Source: Pirellulales bacterium (GTDB taxonomy: Bacteria; Planctomycetota; Planctomycetia; Pirellulales; Thermoguttaceae). From it: a stretch of 64,000 nt of DNA. The notes below the pieces were generated by a model that was not told the DNA's origin, ran no database searches, and saw only the letters and a program-made list of their open reading frames with translations. This document shows positions 45,038 through 54,314 of the stretch, piece after piece; the stretch's first letter is position 1, and each line of letters begins with the position of its first letter. The DNA lies in assembly GCA_016931995.1 (NCBI GenBank), contig JAFGDS010000005.1, positions 1-64,000 of the forward strand, in the 5' to 3' direction. A program made the position numbers and the translations under genes.

Positions 45038-46855
45038 ATGCGATGCTCGCCTCTGGTCATTCTTCTGGCCTCAATCTGCATGTCCGACAGCGCCTCGGCT
45101 GAAGAGAGTCTTGTTCTTGCCGAACAGGGCAAGTCCGTCTACGCGATCGTGCTTCCCGACGAGCCAACCCTGTCGGAGAAGACGGCCGCCGCCGAACTTC
45201 AATCCCATCTGGAGAAGGCAACCGGCGCAAAGCTCGAGGTTTTATCCGAGGGTCAAGCCCCCGCCGAGCGGCCGGCGATCCTCGTCGGCGCGACCCAGCG
45301 GCTTGCGCGACTCTTGCCCGACGTGGACCTGGCCAAGCTCGGTTACGACGGCATCGTGCTCAAGACGGTCGGCAACGACGTGATCTTGGCCGGTCAAGGC
45401 AAGCGAGGCACGCTCTATGCCGTGTACACGTTCCTGGAGGACGTGGTAGGCTGCCGCTGGTGGACCTCGACGGAGTCGTTCATTCCCACGCGACCGACCC
45501 TTGCGATCGCAAGACTCGATCGCGTCTACGCGCCGAAGCTGCGGATCCGCGAGGCATTCTACCGCGACGCCTTCGACGGCGTCTTTGCCGCGAGGATGAA
45601 GTGCAATGGGCACAGCGACGCCGTGCCGGAGGAGTACGGCGGGCACGAGCACTTCGCCGGGTTCGTGCACACGTTCTTCCCCCTGCTGCCGCCGGACAAG
45701 TACTTCGCCGAGCACCCCGATTGGTACAGCGAGATTGACGGCAAACGCGTCCACCGCTACGCGCAGCTATGCCTGACCAACGACGCGATGCGCGAGGAGC
45801 TGACCAGAAACGCCCTGGCCCGTCTCCGGTCGGACCCGACCGCCAGCGTGATCTCCATCAGCCAGAACGACTGGCACGGGCGCTGCCAATGCGCGAAGTG
45901 CAAGGCCGTCGAGGAGGTAGAGGGTTCGCCCTCCGGTCCACTTCTGCGGTTTGTCAACGCGGTGGCCGAGGGCATCGAGAAGGAGTTTCCCGACGTGCTG
46001 GTAGAGACGCTGGCCTATCAATACACGCGGACGCCGCCGCGGCTCGTGCGTCCCCGGCGCAACGTCGTCGTGCGGCTCTGCTCGATCGAGTGCTCGTTTG
46101 TCCAGCCGCTGGCCGACGGTCCGCAAAATGCCCCGTTTCGCGCGGATCTGGAAGGCTGGAGCAAGGTGGCGCCGAAGCTGTACGTCTGGGACTACGTGAC
46201 GAACTTCTCGAACTACATTCTGCCGCACCCCAATCCGCCGGTGCTCGCGCCCAACATCCGCACGTTCGTCGATCACAACGTGATCGCCCTGTTCGAGCAG
46301 GGCGACGCGGGCAGCACGGTTGGCGACTTCGTGCGGCTCCGGGCGTGGCTCATCGCGCACCTGATGTGGGATCCCTCGCGGGACGACAAGGCGCTGGTCA
46401 AGGAGTTTCTCGAAGGCTACTATGGCCCCGCCGCGCCGCATCTGGCTGCCTATCTTGACGTGATCCAAGAGGCGGGCAAGCGGTCCGGCGCGTACGTGCG
46501 GTGCTTCATGCCCGACACGTCCGCCTGGCTCGCGCTGGACGACCTGAACGCCGCGGCGCGCCACTTCCAAAAGGCCGAAGCCGCCGTGGCCGACAATCCC
46601 GAGCTGGCCCGGCGGGTCCGACGCGAACGGCTCCCGCTCGATCACGCCTGGCTGCAACGCCACAAGGAACTGAAACAGGCCGCCCAAGCCGCCGGCAAGG
46701 AATTCCTCGGGCCGGCCGACCCCGTGGCCGCGTGCGAGGAGTTTATCCGCCTGGCCAACGAGCACCAGGTCGGCCAGTGCCGCGAGGGCGTCCCCTTCTC
46801 GGCCTACGAAGAGCAACTTCGCCAAAAGGCCCGCGAGGCGGCGACGTCGCCTTGA
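45038..46855 (+). CDS. Secreted DUF4838-type glycosidase-like protein
   Basis: A 605-residue exported protein: MRCSPLVILLASICMSDSAS with cleavage near SAEES, and AAGGAG before the ATG. Residues about 30-150 form an alpha/beta domain of the GH20/GH67 N-terminal type (TAAAELQSHLEKATGAKLEV, KRGTLYAVYTFLEDVVGCRWW). The following region (HTFFPLLPPDKYFAEHPDWY, then SQNDWHGRCQCAKCKAVEE) is characteristic of DUF4838 and resembles a GH67-like barrel. Substrate and activity are unknown. It is divergent from the hybrid kinase by 276 bases with no clear promoter pair between them. Confidence 0.88.
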   Translation: MRCSPLVILLASICMSDSASAEESLVLAEQGKSVYAIVLPDEPTLSEKTAAAELQSHLEKATGAKLEVLSEGQAPAERPAILVGATQRLARLLPDVDLAKLGYDGIVLKTVGNDVILAGQGKRGTLYAVYTFLEDVVGCRWWTSTESFIPTRPTLAIARLDRVYAPKLRIREAFYRDAFDGVFAARMKCNGHSDAVPEEYGGHEHFAGFVHTFFPLLPPDKYFAEHPDWYSEIDGKRVHRYAQLCLTNDAMREELTRNALARLRSDPTASVISISQNDWHGRCQCAKCKAVEEVEGSPSGPLLRFVNAVAEGIEKEFPDVLVETLAYQYTRTPPRLVRPRRNVVVRLCSIECSFVQPLADGPQNAPFRADLEGWSKVAPKLYVWDYVTNFSNYILPHPNPPVLAPNIRTFVDHNVIALFEQGDAGSTVGDFVRLRAWLIAHLMWDPSRDDKALVKEFLEGYYGPAAPHLAAYLDVIQEAGKRSGAYVRCFMPDTSAWLALDDLNAAARHFQKAEAAVADNPELARRVRRERLPLDHAWLQRHKELKQAAQAAGKEFLGPADPVAACEEFIRLANEHQVGQCREGVPFSAYEEQLRQKAREAATSP

Positions 46856-47151
46856 CAATGGCGCGTCCCCCATCGGCGTCAGTGGCCCCGAGTGACGAGG
46901 CCGGGGAACACCTCGCGAATACGGGGGGTAATTCTCGGGCCTTCTGGTTCCCCAGTTGCAGGCGGGTTCATCTCATCTATAATGATGGGAAGTTGGCTCC
47001 AGTCCGATGGGGATGATCGTCCCGGGAGATCGCGGGGCCGGGCAACGACACCGCTCCTTGGCTGAGGAGAATCGCAAGGGGAGGTGTTTTCTCCAGGCGT
47101 ATCGTCGAGTGGGAGCTCGGTTTTGCGCAAGGCGGCCGGTCGGGAGGCTGC
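46856..47151. other. Leader region of the kinase-nSTAND1 gene
   Basis: 296 bases with no gene. The left half contains nothing recognisable; a good promoter begins at 46956. The presumed untranslated leader is about 160 bases and ends with GGGAGG, 4 and 7 bases before two tandem GTG codons. Confidence 0.5.
46956..46983 (+). promoter_or_regulatory. Sigma-70-type promoter of the kinase-nSTAND1 gene
   Basis: TTGCAG and TATAAT separated by 16 bases, with the -10 matching consensus exactly in a GC-rich background. Its orientation and distance (about 170 bases) suit the downstream gene. Confidence 0.55.
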
Positions 47152-50100
47152 GTGGTGACCCAGCAACGTCTTGACAATGGCGACGCGCCGTCGCCCGCCC
47201 AATCGCAACGGATAGGGCGAATCGCCGAGCGGTTCGAGGCGGCGTGGAAAGCGGGTCGGCGGCCGAGTATCGAGGAGCATCTTCGCGACGCGGCGGCGGA
47301 CGACTACGTCCCGCTGCTGGCGCGGCTTCTGGCGGTCGACGTCGCGCAGCGCCGAGGCCACGACGATCGGCCGACGGCGGAAGACTACCGGGCTCGGTTC
47401 GCGACGCACGAGGAACTGATCGAAGCCGCCTTGCGCCTTGCGGCCGTCCCTTTCGAGAAATCGGAGGAGTCGACCTATCCGGGAACCCGCTCGCTCGAGC
47501 GGCGCGCTTCGGGCGACTTGTCGGCGACGGTGCCGTTCTCGTCGAAGTCGCCTCCGGCTTCGCCTCCGGCTTCGCCTCCGGCGGCCATGCCGTCCCGGCT
47601 CGGCCGCTATTCCGTGCGAGGGCAGTTGGGCGAGGGCGGATTCGGCGCCGTCTATCTCGCCCAGGACGACGAGCTTCAGCGCCTGGTGGCCATCAAGGTG
47701 CCGCACGCCGATCGATTCCGGTCGAGTTCGGACGTGGACGCGTTCCTGGAGGAGGCCCGCACGGTGGCCAAGCTGAGTCACCCCGCGATCGTGCCGGTGC
47801 ACGACTTCGGGCGCGAGGAGGACGGGACGTGTTTCGTCGTGATGCGGTACGTCGAGGGGCGATCGTTGGCCAACCTGATCCGATCGGAGCGGATTGGGCC
47901 GGCGCAGGCGGCAAGGTTGATAATTCCCATCGCCGAAGCGCTGCACTACGCCCATCAGCAAGGCATCGTTCATCGCGACGTCAAGCCGGGCAACATCCTT
48001 ATCGACGCGGCGGGCAGGGCGCTCGTGGCGGACTTCGGCCTGGCTCTTTCCGAGGAAGATTTCGGCAAGGGGAAACACTCGGTCGGAACTCCCGCGTACA
48101 TGAGCCCGGAGCAGGCTCGCGGCGAGGGGCACCTGGTGGATGGGCGGTCGGACATTTTCAGCCTTGGGGTGGTCCTGTACGAGTTGCTCACCGGCGTCCG
48201 TCCGTTCCGCGGCGGCAGCATGCAAGAGACTCTGGATCGCGTTCGCTCGCTCGAGGTCCGTCCTCCAAGACAGTACGACGACACCATCCCGAGGGAGTTG
48301 GAACGGATCTGTCTGAAGGCGTTGTGCAAGCGCGCGTCGGATCGCTACAACACGGCGGGAGACATGGCCCAGGACCTTCGCCAATGGACCGTCGAGGCGG
48401 AGACCGCGCCGGCGCGGACCTCGTCGGTCGAGGCGGCGGCGCCGGCCCCCCGGCTGGCCCAGGTGGTTCCCAAGGGTTTGCGATCGTTTGACGAAAACGA
48501 CGCCGACTTCTTCCTTCGGCTCTTGCCGGGGCCGTACGACCGGGACGGCCTGCCGGCGACGATCCGTTTCTGGAAAGCGGCGGTCGAGCAGACCGATCCC
48601 GACAAGACGTTTCGCGTGGGCATGCTTTACGGCCCCAGCGGTTGCGGCAAGTCGTCGCTGGTGCGGGCTGGCCTGCTGCCCTTGTTGGCCGACCACGTCG
48701 TGGTCCTGTACGTCGAGGCGACGCGCGACGACACGGAGATGCGGCTTGCGCGCGGTCTGGCGAAACGGTTTCCGGGTTTCGCGGACGGCCAGAGCCTGGT
48801 CGACGGGCTGACGAGGTTGCGGCGCGGAGAGGGAATCCCGCCGGGCAAGAAGCTGCTAATTGTATTGGATCAGTTCGAGCAGTGGCTCCACACGCGCAAC
48901 GACTACGCGGAGCAACCGCTGGTGCGGGCCTTGCGGCAATGCGACGGGGGCCGGATCCAATGCATCGCGACCGTCCGCGACGATTTCTGGATGGCCGCCA
49001 CGCGGTTCATGCACGACCTGGAAATCCCCCTGCTCGAATCCCACAACAGCGCGGCGGTCGATCTGTTCAACGTGCCCCACGCCCAAAAGGTGCTCGCGGA
49101 CTTCGGACGCGCGTTCGGGCAACTGCCGCCCGAGCCGATGCCGCTCTCCAAGGACCAGTCGCAGTTCATCGCGAACGCCGTCGACGGCCTCGCGCAGGAC
49201 GACCGCGTCATCTCCGTCCGGCTGAGCCTGTTTGCCGAGATGGTCAAGGGCAAATCCTGGACCCCCGCCACGCTCAAGGAGCTCGGCGGCGCCGAGGGGA
49301 TCGGCCTGAAGTTTCTCGAGGAGACCTTCAACGCCACCCATGCGCCGCTCGAGCAACGCCTGCACCAGAAGGCCATCCGCGCCGTGCTCGCCGCGTTGCT
49401 GCCCGAGCCGGGAAGCGATTTGAAAGGCGCGATGCGGTCGCGACACGACCTGATGCAGGCCGCGGGCTACGCGGATCGGCCAGCGGATTTCGACGCCGTG
49501 GTGCGGATCCTGGATGAGCTTCATCTCGTGACGCCCACGGACCCGAAGCAGCTCTCCCTGGACGATTCGGTGTCGCGGGACGAGCCAGCCGCGGACGAGA
49601 CGTATTATCAGCTCACGCACGACTACCTGGTGCCGTCGCTTTTTGAATGGCTCAACCAAAAACGCCGCGAAACCCGCCGGGGGCGCGCCGAATTGCTGCT
49701 GGAGGAGCGCACCCAGCAGTGGACGCAGTCGCGGCACGATCGGCTGTTGCCGTCGCTACGGGAGTCGCTGCTCGCGGCGATCTTCACGCGCCGCCGCGGG
49801 CGGACGCCCGCGCAGCGGAAGACGCTCCGCCGCGCGTTTCTCGTCCACGGGCGGAGGCTACGACATATCCAGATACTCCAGATAGGCTTTCTGCACTTCC
49901 AGCGCGACCAACTGGTATGCCAGCTTCCGTTCGTAAGACGCCCGGGCCTGATCGCACTGCGCCTGCCGCTGTCGCGCGCCGCGGCGCCCCCCCGTGAAGA
50001 TCGGGATCCCCAGGTTCACGCCCACCGACCATTCCTGTCGGTCGTTCGGATTCAGGTAGCCGCCGTCGTCGTCGATGGTCGCCATCCGGCCGAACAGACT

Positions 50101-50439
50101 CAAATCCGGAAAATAGTCCGCCCTGGCCAGCTTGCGCTCCAGGTCGGCAATCTGAACGCCGATCCGCGCCTTGGCCAGCTCCGGACGTTGGACCATGGCC
50201 TCGCCGAGGATGGCGGGCAATTCCACGTCCCGCCGGTGGGCGACCAGCCGGCCGTCGGCGATGTCAAACTCCGTTGCCGCGTCCATTCCCATTGCCTGCC
50301 GCAGGGCTTCGTGGGCCAGCACGGCGGCCTGCCGCGCGCCGACCCGCTCGCTCTCGGCCATGTACCGGATGGCCTGCACCCGATGCAGGTCGACGGTCGT
50401 GACGTACCGATCGCCCTGGTCCAGCAGGGCGCGGATTAG
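47152..50439 (+). CDS. Ser/Thr protein kinase-nSTAND1 ATPase, apparently 3'-truncated
   Basis: Open frame of 1,095 codons starting GTG (GGGAGG upstream). Residues about 150-410 are a complete PknB-like kinase: LGEGGFGAVYLAQ, VAIKVPH, IVHRDVKPGNI, DFGLAL, GTPAYMSPEQARG. An nSTAND1-type ATPase follows, with P-loop MLYGPSGCGKSSLVRAGLLP at about 494 and LLIVLDQFEQWLH. Family resemblance stops near residue 895 (TPAQRKTLRRAF), where homologues usually continue into a membrane helix and WD40 or FGE domains. Beyond it the frame is merely the antisense of the convergent tolC-type gene for about 580 bases. The true product is probably a C-terminally truncated kinase with a junk tail. Confidence 0.82.
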   Translation: MVTQQRLDNGDAPSPAQSQRIGRIAERFEAAWKAGRRPSIEEHLRDAAADDYVPLLARLLAVDVAQRRGHDDRPTAEDYRARFATHEELIEAALRLAAVPFEKSEESTYPGTRSLERRASGDLSATVPFSSKSPPASPPASPPAAMPSRLGRYSVRGQLGEGGFGAVYLAQDDELQRLVAIKVPHADRFRSSSDVDAFLEEARTVAKLSHPAIVPVHDFGREEDGTCFVVMRYVEGRSLANLIRSERIGPAQAARLIIPIAEALHYAHQQGIVHRDVKPGNILIDAAGRALVADFGLALSEEDFGKGKHSVGTPAYMSPEQARGEGHLVDGRSDIFSLGVVLYELLTGVRPFRGGSMQETLDRVRSLEVRPPRQYDDTIPRELERICLKALCKRASDRYNTAGDMAQDLRQWTVEAETAPARTSSVEAAAPAPRLAQVVPKGLRSFDENDADFFLRLLPGPYDRDGLPATIRFWKAAVEQTDPDKTFRVGMLYGPSGCGKSSLVRAGLLPLLADHVVVLYVEATRDDTEMRLARGLAKRFPGFADGQSLVDGLTRLRRGEGIPPGKKLLIVLDQFEQWLHTRNDYAEQPLVRALRQCDGGRIQCIATVRDDFWMAATRFMHDLEIPLLESHNSAAVDLFNVPHAQKVLADFGRAFGQLPPEPMPLSKDQSQFIANAVDGLAQDDRVISVRLSLFAEMVKGKSWTPATLKELGGAEGIGLKFLEETFNATHAPLEQRLHQKAIRAVLAALLPEPGSDLKGAMRSRHDLMQAAGYADRPADFDAVVRILDELHLVTPTDPKQLSLDDSVSRDEPAADETYYQLTHDYLVPSLFEWLNQKRRETRRGRAELLLEERTQQWTQSRHDRLLPSLRESLLAAIFTRRRGRTPAQRKTLRRAFLVHGRRLRHIQILQIGFLHFQRDQLVCQLPFVRRPGLIALRLPLSRAAAPPREDRDPQVHAHRPFLSVVRIQVAAVVVDGRHPAEQTQIRKIVRPGQLALQVGNLNADPRLGQLRTLDHGLAEDGGQFHVPPVGDQPAVGDVKLRCRVHSHCLPQGFVGQHGGLPRADPLALGHVPDGLHPMQVDGRDVPIALVQQGAD
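47550..47582 (+). repeat. 12-bp in-frame tandem repeat in the kinase gene
   Basis: GCCTCCGGCTTC repeated 2.7 times, encoding a flexible SPPASPPASPPA linker between the N-terminal region and the kinase domain. Length variation between strains would change only linker length. Confidence 0.7.
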
Positions 50440-51183
50440 GCGTTCGATCGCGCTCAATTGGCCGACCGCGTCGTCCATGACCAACGTCAGCTCCCGCGCC
50501 AGTTGCACGCCGAGGTACGCCTGCGTCACGTCGAAGGCCGTCTGCTGCTTCGATTTCGCAACGTCGGCGCTGGCGGCCCGAACGCCCAGCTGCGCCTGCC
50601 GGTAGCGGCCGTCGATCTTGCCGCCGGTCCACAACGGCTGGACCATCATCAACTCCGTCGAGAGGCTGTTCTCGCCCAGCAGGCCGACGCGGAACTTGTC
50701 GGGCAGCGCGTCCAGCGCCGCCTGCTTCACCACGCTGAAAGGCGGAACGTTGGGGTTGTCCAGCGCGGCGGCCGCCGCGGCGCTGCCCGCCTGGCGGGCA
50801 ATGCCAAAATACGCCGCCGCGTCGGAGAAGACGTCTCCCACCTCGCCGGTGAACGGGCTGGGAAAGTCAACCGACCGCGGCTGGTCCAGATGGGCGTACC
50901 GAGCCCCGAATCCGATCTGAGGGAGGTAATACGATCTCGCGACGTCGCGCTGCCCAGCCGCCGCCCCCAATGCCGAGGACCGCGCGCGGATGGCAGGCTG
51001 ATTGCGAAGCGCCACGTCGATGCACTCGTCGAGCGTGAAGGTATACGTCGGCGGGCCGGCCGGTACCGGCGCCGGCGGCATCTGCGCCGAAAGCCGTTGC
51101 GGCGCCGCCAGTATGCAGAGGAAGACGACAGGCACAACGACCGCATCCTGCCGAACGCGCCGCGGACGAGGCGATGGGAACAT
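49858..51183 (-). CDS. TolC-family outer-membrane efflux protein, apparently C-terminally truncated
   Basis: A 441-residue outer-membrane factor precursor: signal region AVVVPVVFLCILAAPQRLSA, then TFTLDECIDVALRNQPAIRA, the standard TolC opening, and helical-hairpin segments QTAFDVTQAYLGVQLAREL and VTTVDLHRVQAIRYMAESER. The second repeat starts normally (EWSVGVNLGIPIFTGGRRGA) and reaches LALEVQKAYLEY-like helix sequence, but stops at EYLDMS. Relatives usually have roughly 100 further residues completing the last hairpin. AAAGGGG precedes the ATG. Its 3' end meets the truncated end of the convergent kinase gene, so both may have been cut by one event. Function as a pore is doubtful. Confidence 0.8.
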   Translation of the reverse strand: MFPSPRPRRVRQDAVVVPVVFLCILAAPQRLSAQMPPAPVPAGPPTYTFTLDECIDVALRNQPAIRARSSALGAAAGQRDVARSYYLPQIGFGARYAHLDQPRSVDFPSPFTGEVGDVFSDAAAYFGIARQAGSAAAAAALDNPNVPPFSVVKQAALDALPDKFRVGLLGENSLSTELMMVQPLWTGGKIDGRYRQAQLGVRAASADVAKSKQQTAFDVTQAYLGVQLARELTLVMDDAVGQLSAIERLIRALLDQGDRYVTTVDLHRVQAIRYMAESERVGARQAAVLAHEALRQAMGMDAATEFDIADGRLVAHRRDVELPAILGEAMVQRPELAKARIGVQIADLERKLARADYFPDLSLFGRMATIDDDGGYLNPNDRQEWSVGVNLGIPIFTGGRRGARQRQAQCDQARASYERKLAYQLVALEVQKAYLEYLDMS

Positions 51184-51384
51184 CGTCGGTGAACCCCTTT
51201 CGTTTCGGTGTGAGGCAACCCATGCCTACTACCCCAACGCTCACTATCGGCCGTTACAATGCGGACAATCAGGATTCGCCACACAATCGTTTAACTTCGC
51301 GCTGCTTCTCCAGTTTATCTCGTCTTTGGACGAAGGTGGCGTCGAAGGTGGGCGTCGGCGGCACGAGGTTCTTGCCGGAACCGA

Positions 51385-52185
51385 TCACTTGGCCGCGAGC
51401 CGATCGGGAAGGAACTGGTGATCGGCGTTGAACAACCGGCGGTAGCCCAGCAGGACGACGCCCGCCGTGCCGAGGGTGCTCGCGGCCGCGATGAAGAACA
51501 TGATGGCCACCTGGTAGCGGACGGCCATGTTCGGGTCGACGCCCGAGAGGAGCTGGCCGGTCATCATGCCGGGCAGGCTCACGATGCCCATCACGGTCAT
51601 TGCGTTGATCGTCGGGATGAGGCCCGTGCGGATGGACTGCTGGACGATCTCGCGGGCGGCCTCCCAGCGCGTCGCGCCCAGGGCCAGCAGGGTTTCGATC
51701 TCGGTTCGCCGTTGGGCCATTTCGCCGCAGAACCGGTTCAGCCCGAGCGACACGCCGTTGAGCGTGTTGTGCAGGATCATGCCGAGCATGGGGATGGCGT
51801 ATTGGGCGCGGTACCACGGGTCGGGGCGCACCACGGCCGCCAGCGCCACGCCGGTCACCAGCCAGGAGCACGCCCAAATGGCCACCACGCTGTCCAGCCC
51901 CATGCCTGGATAGCGCCGCTCGCCGCGGCCCATGGCCACGACGCCGGCGATCACGGTCATGGCCATGGCCAGGCTGAAGATGACGTACCACGCCCTGTCT
52001 GGCGCAAAGACCCACTTCAACACCATGCCGATCAGGAGCAATTGCACGACGCACCGCAGCGACGCCCACAAGAGCCGGCCGTGGAGCCCCAGACGTAGCA
52101 CGATGGACAGCAAGGCGCTGGCGACGATCAGCGTCGTGGCCACGCCTAGTTGCCCAAGCGACAGTTCGATCAGATCGCCGTTCAT
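51385..52185 (-). CDS. fetB: FetB/UPF0014-type ABC permease
   Basis: Inner-membrane permease of 266 residues, the membrane half of a FetAB-type transporter, which in E. coli is linked to iron homeostasis and peroxide resistance. CVVQLLLIGMVLKWVF, MAMTVIAGVVAMGRGERRYP, IPMLGMILHNTLNGVSLGLN and EIETLLALGATRWEAAREIV are family signatures, followed by MTGQLLSGVDPNMAVRYQVA. The start overlaps the fetA stop by 4 bases (ATGA), so a longer frame reaching into fetA is rejected. Physiological substrate uncertain. Confidence 0.9.
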   Translation of the reverse strand: MNGDLIELSLGQLGVATTLIVASALLSIVLRLGLHGRLLWASLRCVVQLLLIGMVLKWVFAPDRAWYVIFSLAMAMTVIAGVVAMGRGERRYPGMGLDSVVAIWACSWLVTGVALAAVVRPDPWYRAQYAIPMLGMILHNTLNGVSLGLNRFCGEMAQRRTEIETLLALGATRWEAAREIVQQSIRTGLIPTINAMTVMGIVSLPGMMTGQLLSGVDPNMAVRYQVAIMFFIAAASTLGTAGVVLLGYRRLFNADHQFLPDRLAAK

Positions 52186-52859
52186 GTTTCGTCTCCCGCC
52201 GAGAGCCGGCCCGCGCACATCCGCCATGGCGCGATACCCAGCCGCTCGACCTGGGCGGCGTCGTGGCTCACCCAAACGATCGCCCTGCCGTCGGGCGCCG
52301 CGGCGATCCAATCCACGAGCCACCGCTCGACCGCTTGGGCGGTTGCCGGGTCCAAAGCGGACGTCGGTTCGTCCAGGAGCAACACCGTCGGATCGAGCGC
52401 CGCGGTCCGCACCAGCGCCGCTATCTGGGCCTCTCCGCCGGAGAGATCGCCCGTCTTTTTGTCCAGAAACCCAGTGTCCCGACCCAACGTCTGGAACATC
52501 GCCTCCGCGCGGTTGGTGTCGAACCGCTGCCCTCGCCGCAGCGCAATCGCGTACGGCCGGGCCAGCGCCTCGCGGACCGTCTGGCCCAACAGCGCCGGCC
52601 GCTGGTGGAGGTAAGCGACCTGGCTACGGAAGCCGGGCACGCGGTCGCGCCGGGCGGGCTCGCCGCGCAGACGGACCTCGCCGGCGTCCACTGGGTCCAA
52701 CATCGCCATCGCCCGCAACAGCAGCGTCTTGCCCGAGCCCGACGGACCCGACACGCCGATGATCCGCCCGGCCGGCACCGCCAACGAGACGTGGTCCACA
52801 AGCCACGCCTCCGCCCGCGGCGCGCGCCGCGCGATCCCCACGGCTTCCAGAAGCGGCAT
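52182..52859 (-). CDS. fetA: FetA-type ABC ATPase
   Basis: A 225-residue ATPase paired with the FetB-like permease. Walker A VSGPSGSGKTLLLRAM, Q-loop region RSQVAYLHQRPALLGQTVRE, signature LSGGEAQIAALVRT, Walker B VLLLDEPTSALDP and switch IVWVSHDAAQ are intact. The signature LSGGEAQ instead of LSGGQ matches FetA-type members. Start MPLLEAVGIARRAPRAEA is taken over an upstream ATG that would add 12 residues. First gene of the two-gene leftward operon, divergent from the efflux operon by 176 bases. Confidence 0.9.
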   Translation of the reverse strand: MPLLEAVGIARRAPRAEAWLVDHVSLAVPAGRIIGVSGPSGSGKTLLLRAMAMLDPVDAGEVRLRGEPARRDRVPGFRSQVAYLHQRPALLGQTVREALARPYAIALRRGQRFDTNRAEAMFQTLGRDTGFLDKKTGDLSGGEAQIAALVRTAALDPTVLLLDEPTSALDPATAQAVERWLVDWIAAAPDGRAIVWVSHDAAQVERLGIAPWRMCAGRLSAGDET

Positions 52860-52987
52860 GATGTTTTCTCTCTTCAACGCACGATAGGGTGGCACGGCCT
52901 TCGCTGCGTTCAGGCCGTGCCACCGAAACCGCTCCCCTTGACCCCGTTTCGCCCGAAAAAAACCTCGTTTTCGGTCCGTCCGTTCCT

Positions 52988-52996
52988 TGGTATAAT
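52988..52996 (+). promoter_or_regulatory. Extended -10 promoter of the efflux operon
   Basis: TGGTATAAT combines the extended-10 TG motif with a perfect TATAAT, 40 bases before the membrane-fusion gene. The -35 region (TTTTCG at 17 bases) is poor, as is usual with extended -10 promoters. Confidence 0.55.
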
Positions 52997-53035
52997 AAGA
53001 GAATCGGCTTCTCGGGTACAGAGAGTGGGCCCGCC

Positions 53036-54310
53036 ATGAGGACTTTTCTGATTGCGATTGTTTTGGCCGTCGTCGGCGGATTGGGCACGGTGGGCGTGCT
53101 CAAAATCCGCGACTTCTGGCGCGAGCGGCACAAGCCCACGTTCCACGAGGCCAAGGTCGCCCGCGGCGAGATCGTGGCCGTCGTGAACTCCACCGGCACG
53201 GTGCAGCCGGTGATCAAGGTGCCCGTGGGGACATTCGTCTCGGGACCGATCAAAGAACTCTTGGCTGATTTCAACGATCACGTCAAGGAAAAGCAGTTGA
53301 TGGCCCAGATCGACCCGCGGATCTACAAGGCCGCGGTTGCCCGCGACGAGGCTTCGCTGGCCACGGCCCGGGCGGAGCTCGCGCGGGTGACGGCGCTGCG
53401 TCAGCAGGCGATCAACGACGAGCGCCGGGCCGAGCAGCTCCGCAAGATCAATCCGGACTACCTGGCCGAGTCGGCCATGGACCAATACCGCTTTGCCCGG
53501 CAATCGTACGACGCGCAGCTCGATGTGGCCCACGCGGCGATCAAGCAGGCCGAGGCCATGCTGGAGAACTCGGAGGCCAACCTCGAATACACGAACATCC
53601 GCTCGCCGGTGGACGGGATCGTCATTGCCCGGAGGATCGACGAAGGCCAGACGTTGGCCGCGCAGTTTGCCACGCCGGAGCTGTTCATCGTCGCGCCCAG
53701 GATGGAGGAGGAGATGTACGTGTACGCCTCGGTGGACGAGGCCGACATCGGCATGATCCGCGAGGCGCAGCGTCAAGACGCCCCGGTCGAGTTCACCGTC
53801 GACACCTGTCCGGAGGACCTTTTCAAGGGACGCATCGCGCAGGTCAGGATGGACCCCACCGTGCTGGAGAACGTCGTGACCTACCCCGTCGTCGTCACAA
53901 CGCCGAATCCTGACCTGAAGTTGATGCCCGGCATGACGGCGAGCATCTCGTTTCGCGTGGGCCAGAAGTCCAACGTGTTAAAAATTCCCAACGCGGCGCT
54001 GCGATTTTACCCCAAGCCCGAGTTCGTCCATCCCGACGACAAGGACATCCTCGAAGGCGCCTCGGACGACGAGAAGGTGGCGGATAACGAAGAAGAAGGT
54101 CAAGACGAAGACGCGAAGAACCGCCGCTCCGCCTCGCAGAAGGCCGACGCCGGCCGCAAACGCCACCAGCGACACGTCTGGGTCCTCGAAGACAACTTGC
54201 TAAGGGCCGTGCCCGTCACTATCGGCCTGAGCGACAACGAATACACCGAACTCGTCAAGGGCGACCTGAAGGAAGGCCAGGCCCTCGTGACGAGGGTGGA
54301 AGAACCGTAG
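53036..54310 (+). CDS. macA: MacA-type membrane fusion protein
   Basis: Periplasmic adaptor of an ABC efflux pump, 424 residues, anchored by an N-terminal helix (FLIAIVLAVVGGLGTVGVL). VARGEIVAVVNSTGTVQPVI and KVPVGTFVSGPIKELLADFN open the barrel-sandwich; a coiled-coil hairpin spans about residues 85-175; YTNIRSPVDGIVIARRIDEG closes the lipoyl domain, and LMPGMTASISFRVG lies in the barrel. An acidic low-complexity insertion (DDEKVADNEEEGQDEDAKNR, about residues 345-365) separates the barrel from the last domain. First gene of macA-macB-macB-tolC, 4 bases before the permease. Confidence 0.9.
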   Translation: MRTFLIAIVLAVVGGLGTVGVLKIRDFWRERHKPTFHEAKVARGEIVAVVNSTGTVQPVIKVPVGTFVSGPIKELLADFNDHVKEKQLMAQIDPRIYKAAVARDEASLATARAELARVTALRQQAINDERRAEQLRKINPDYLAESAMDQYRFARQSYDAQLDVAHAAIKQAEAMLENSEANLEYTNIRSPVDGIVIARRIDEGQTLAAQFATPELFIVAPRMEEEMYVYASVDEADIGMIREAQRQDAPVEFTVDTCPEDLFKGRIAQVRMDPTVLENVVTYPVVVTTPNPDLKLMPGMTASISFRVGQKSNVLKIPNAALRFYPKPEFVHPDDKDILEGASDDEKVADNEEEGQDEDAKNRRSASQKADAGRKRHQRHVWVLEDNLLRAVPVTIGLSDNEYTELVKGDLKEGQALVTRVEEP

Positions 54311-54314
54311 AACC

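Noticed and set aside
46879-48696. 605-codon minus-strand frame
   Set aside because: Antisense to the kinase domain of the kinase-nSTAND1 gene, whose kinase and ATPase motifs are complete on the plus strand.
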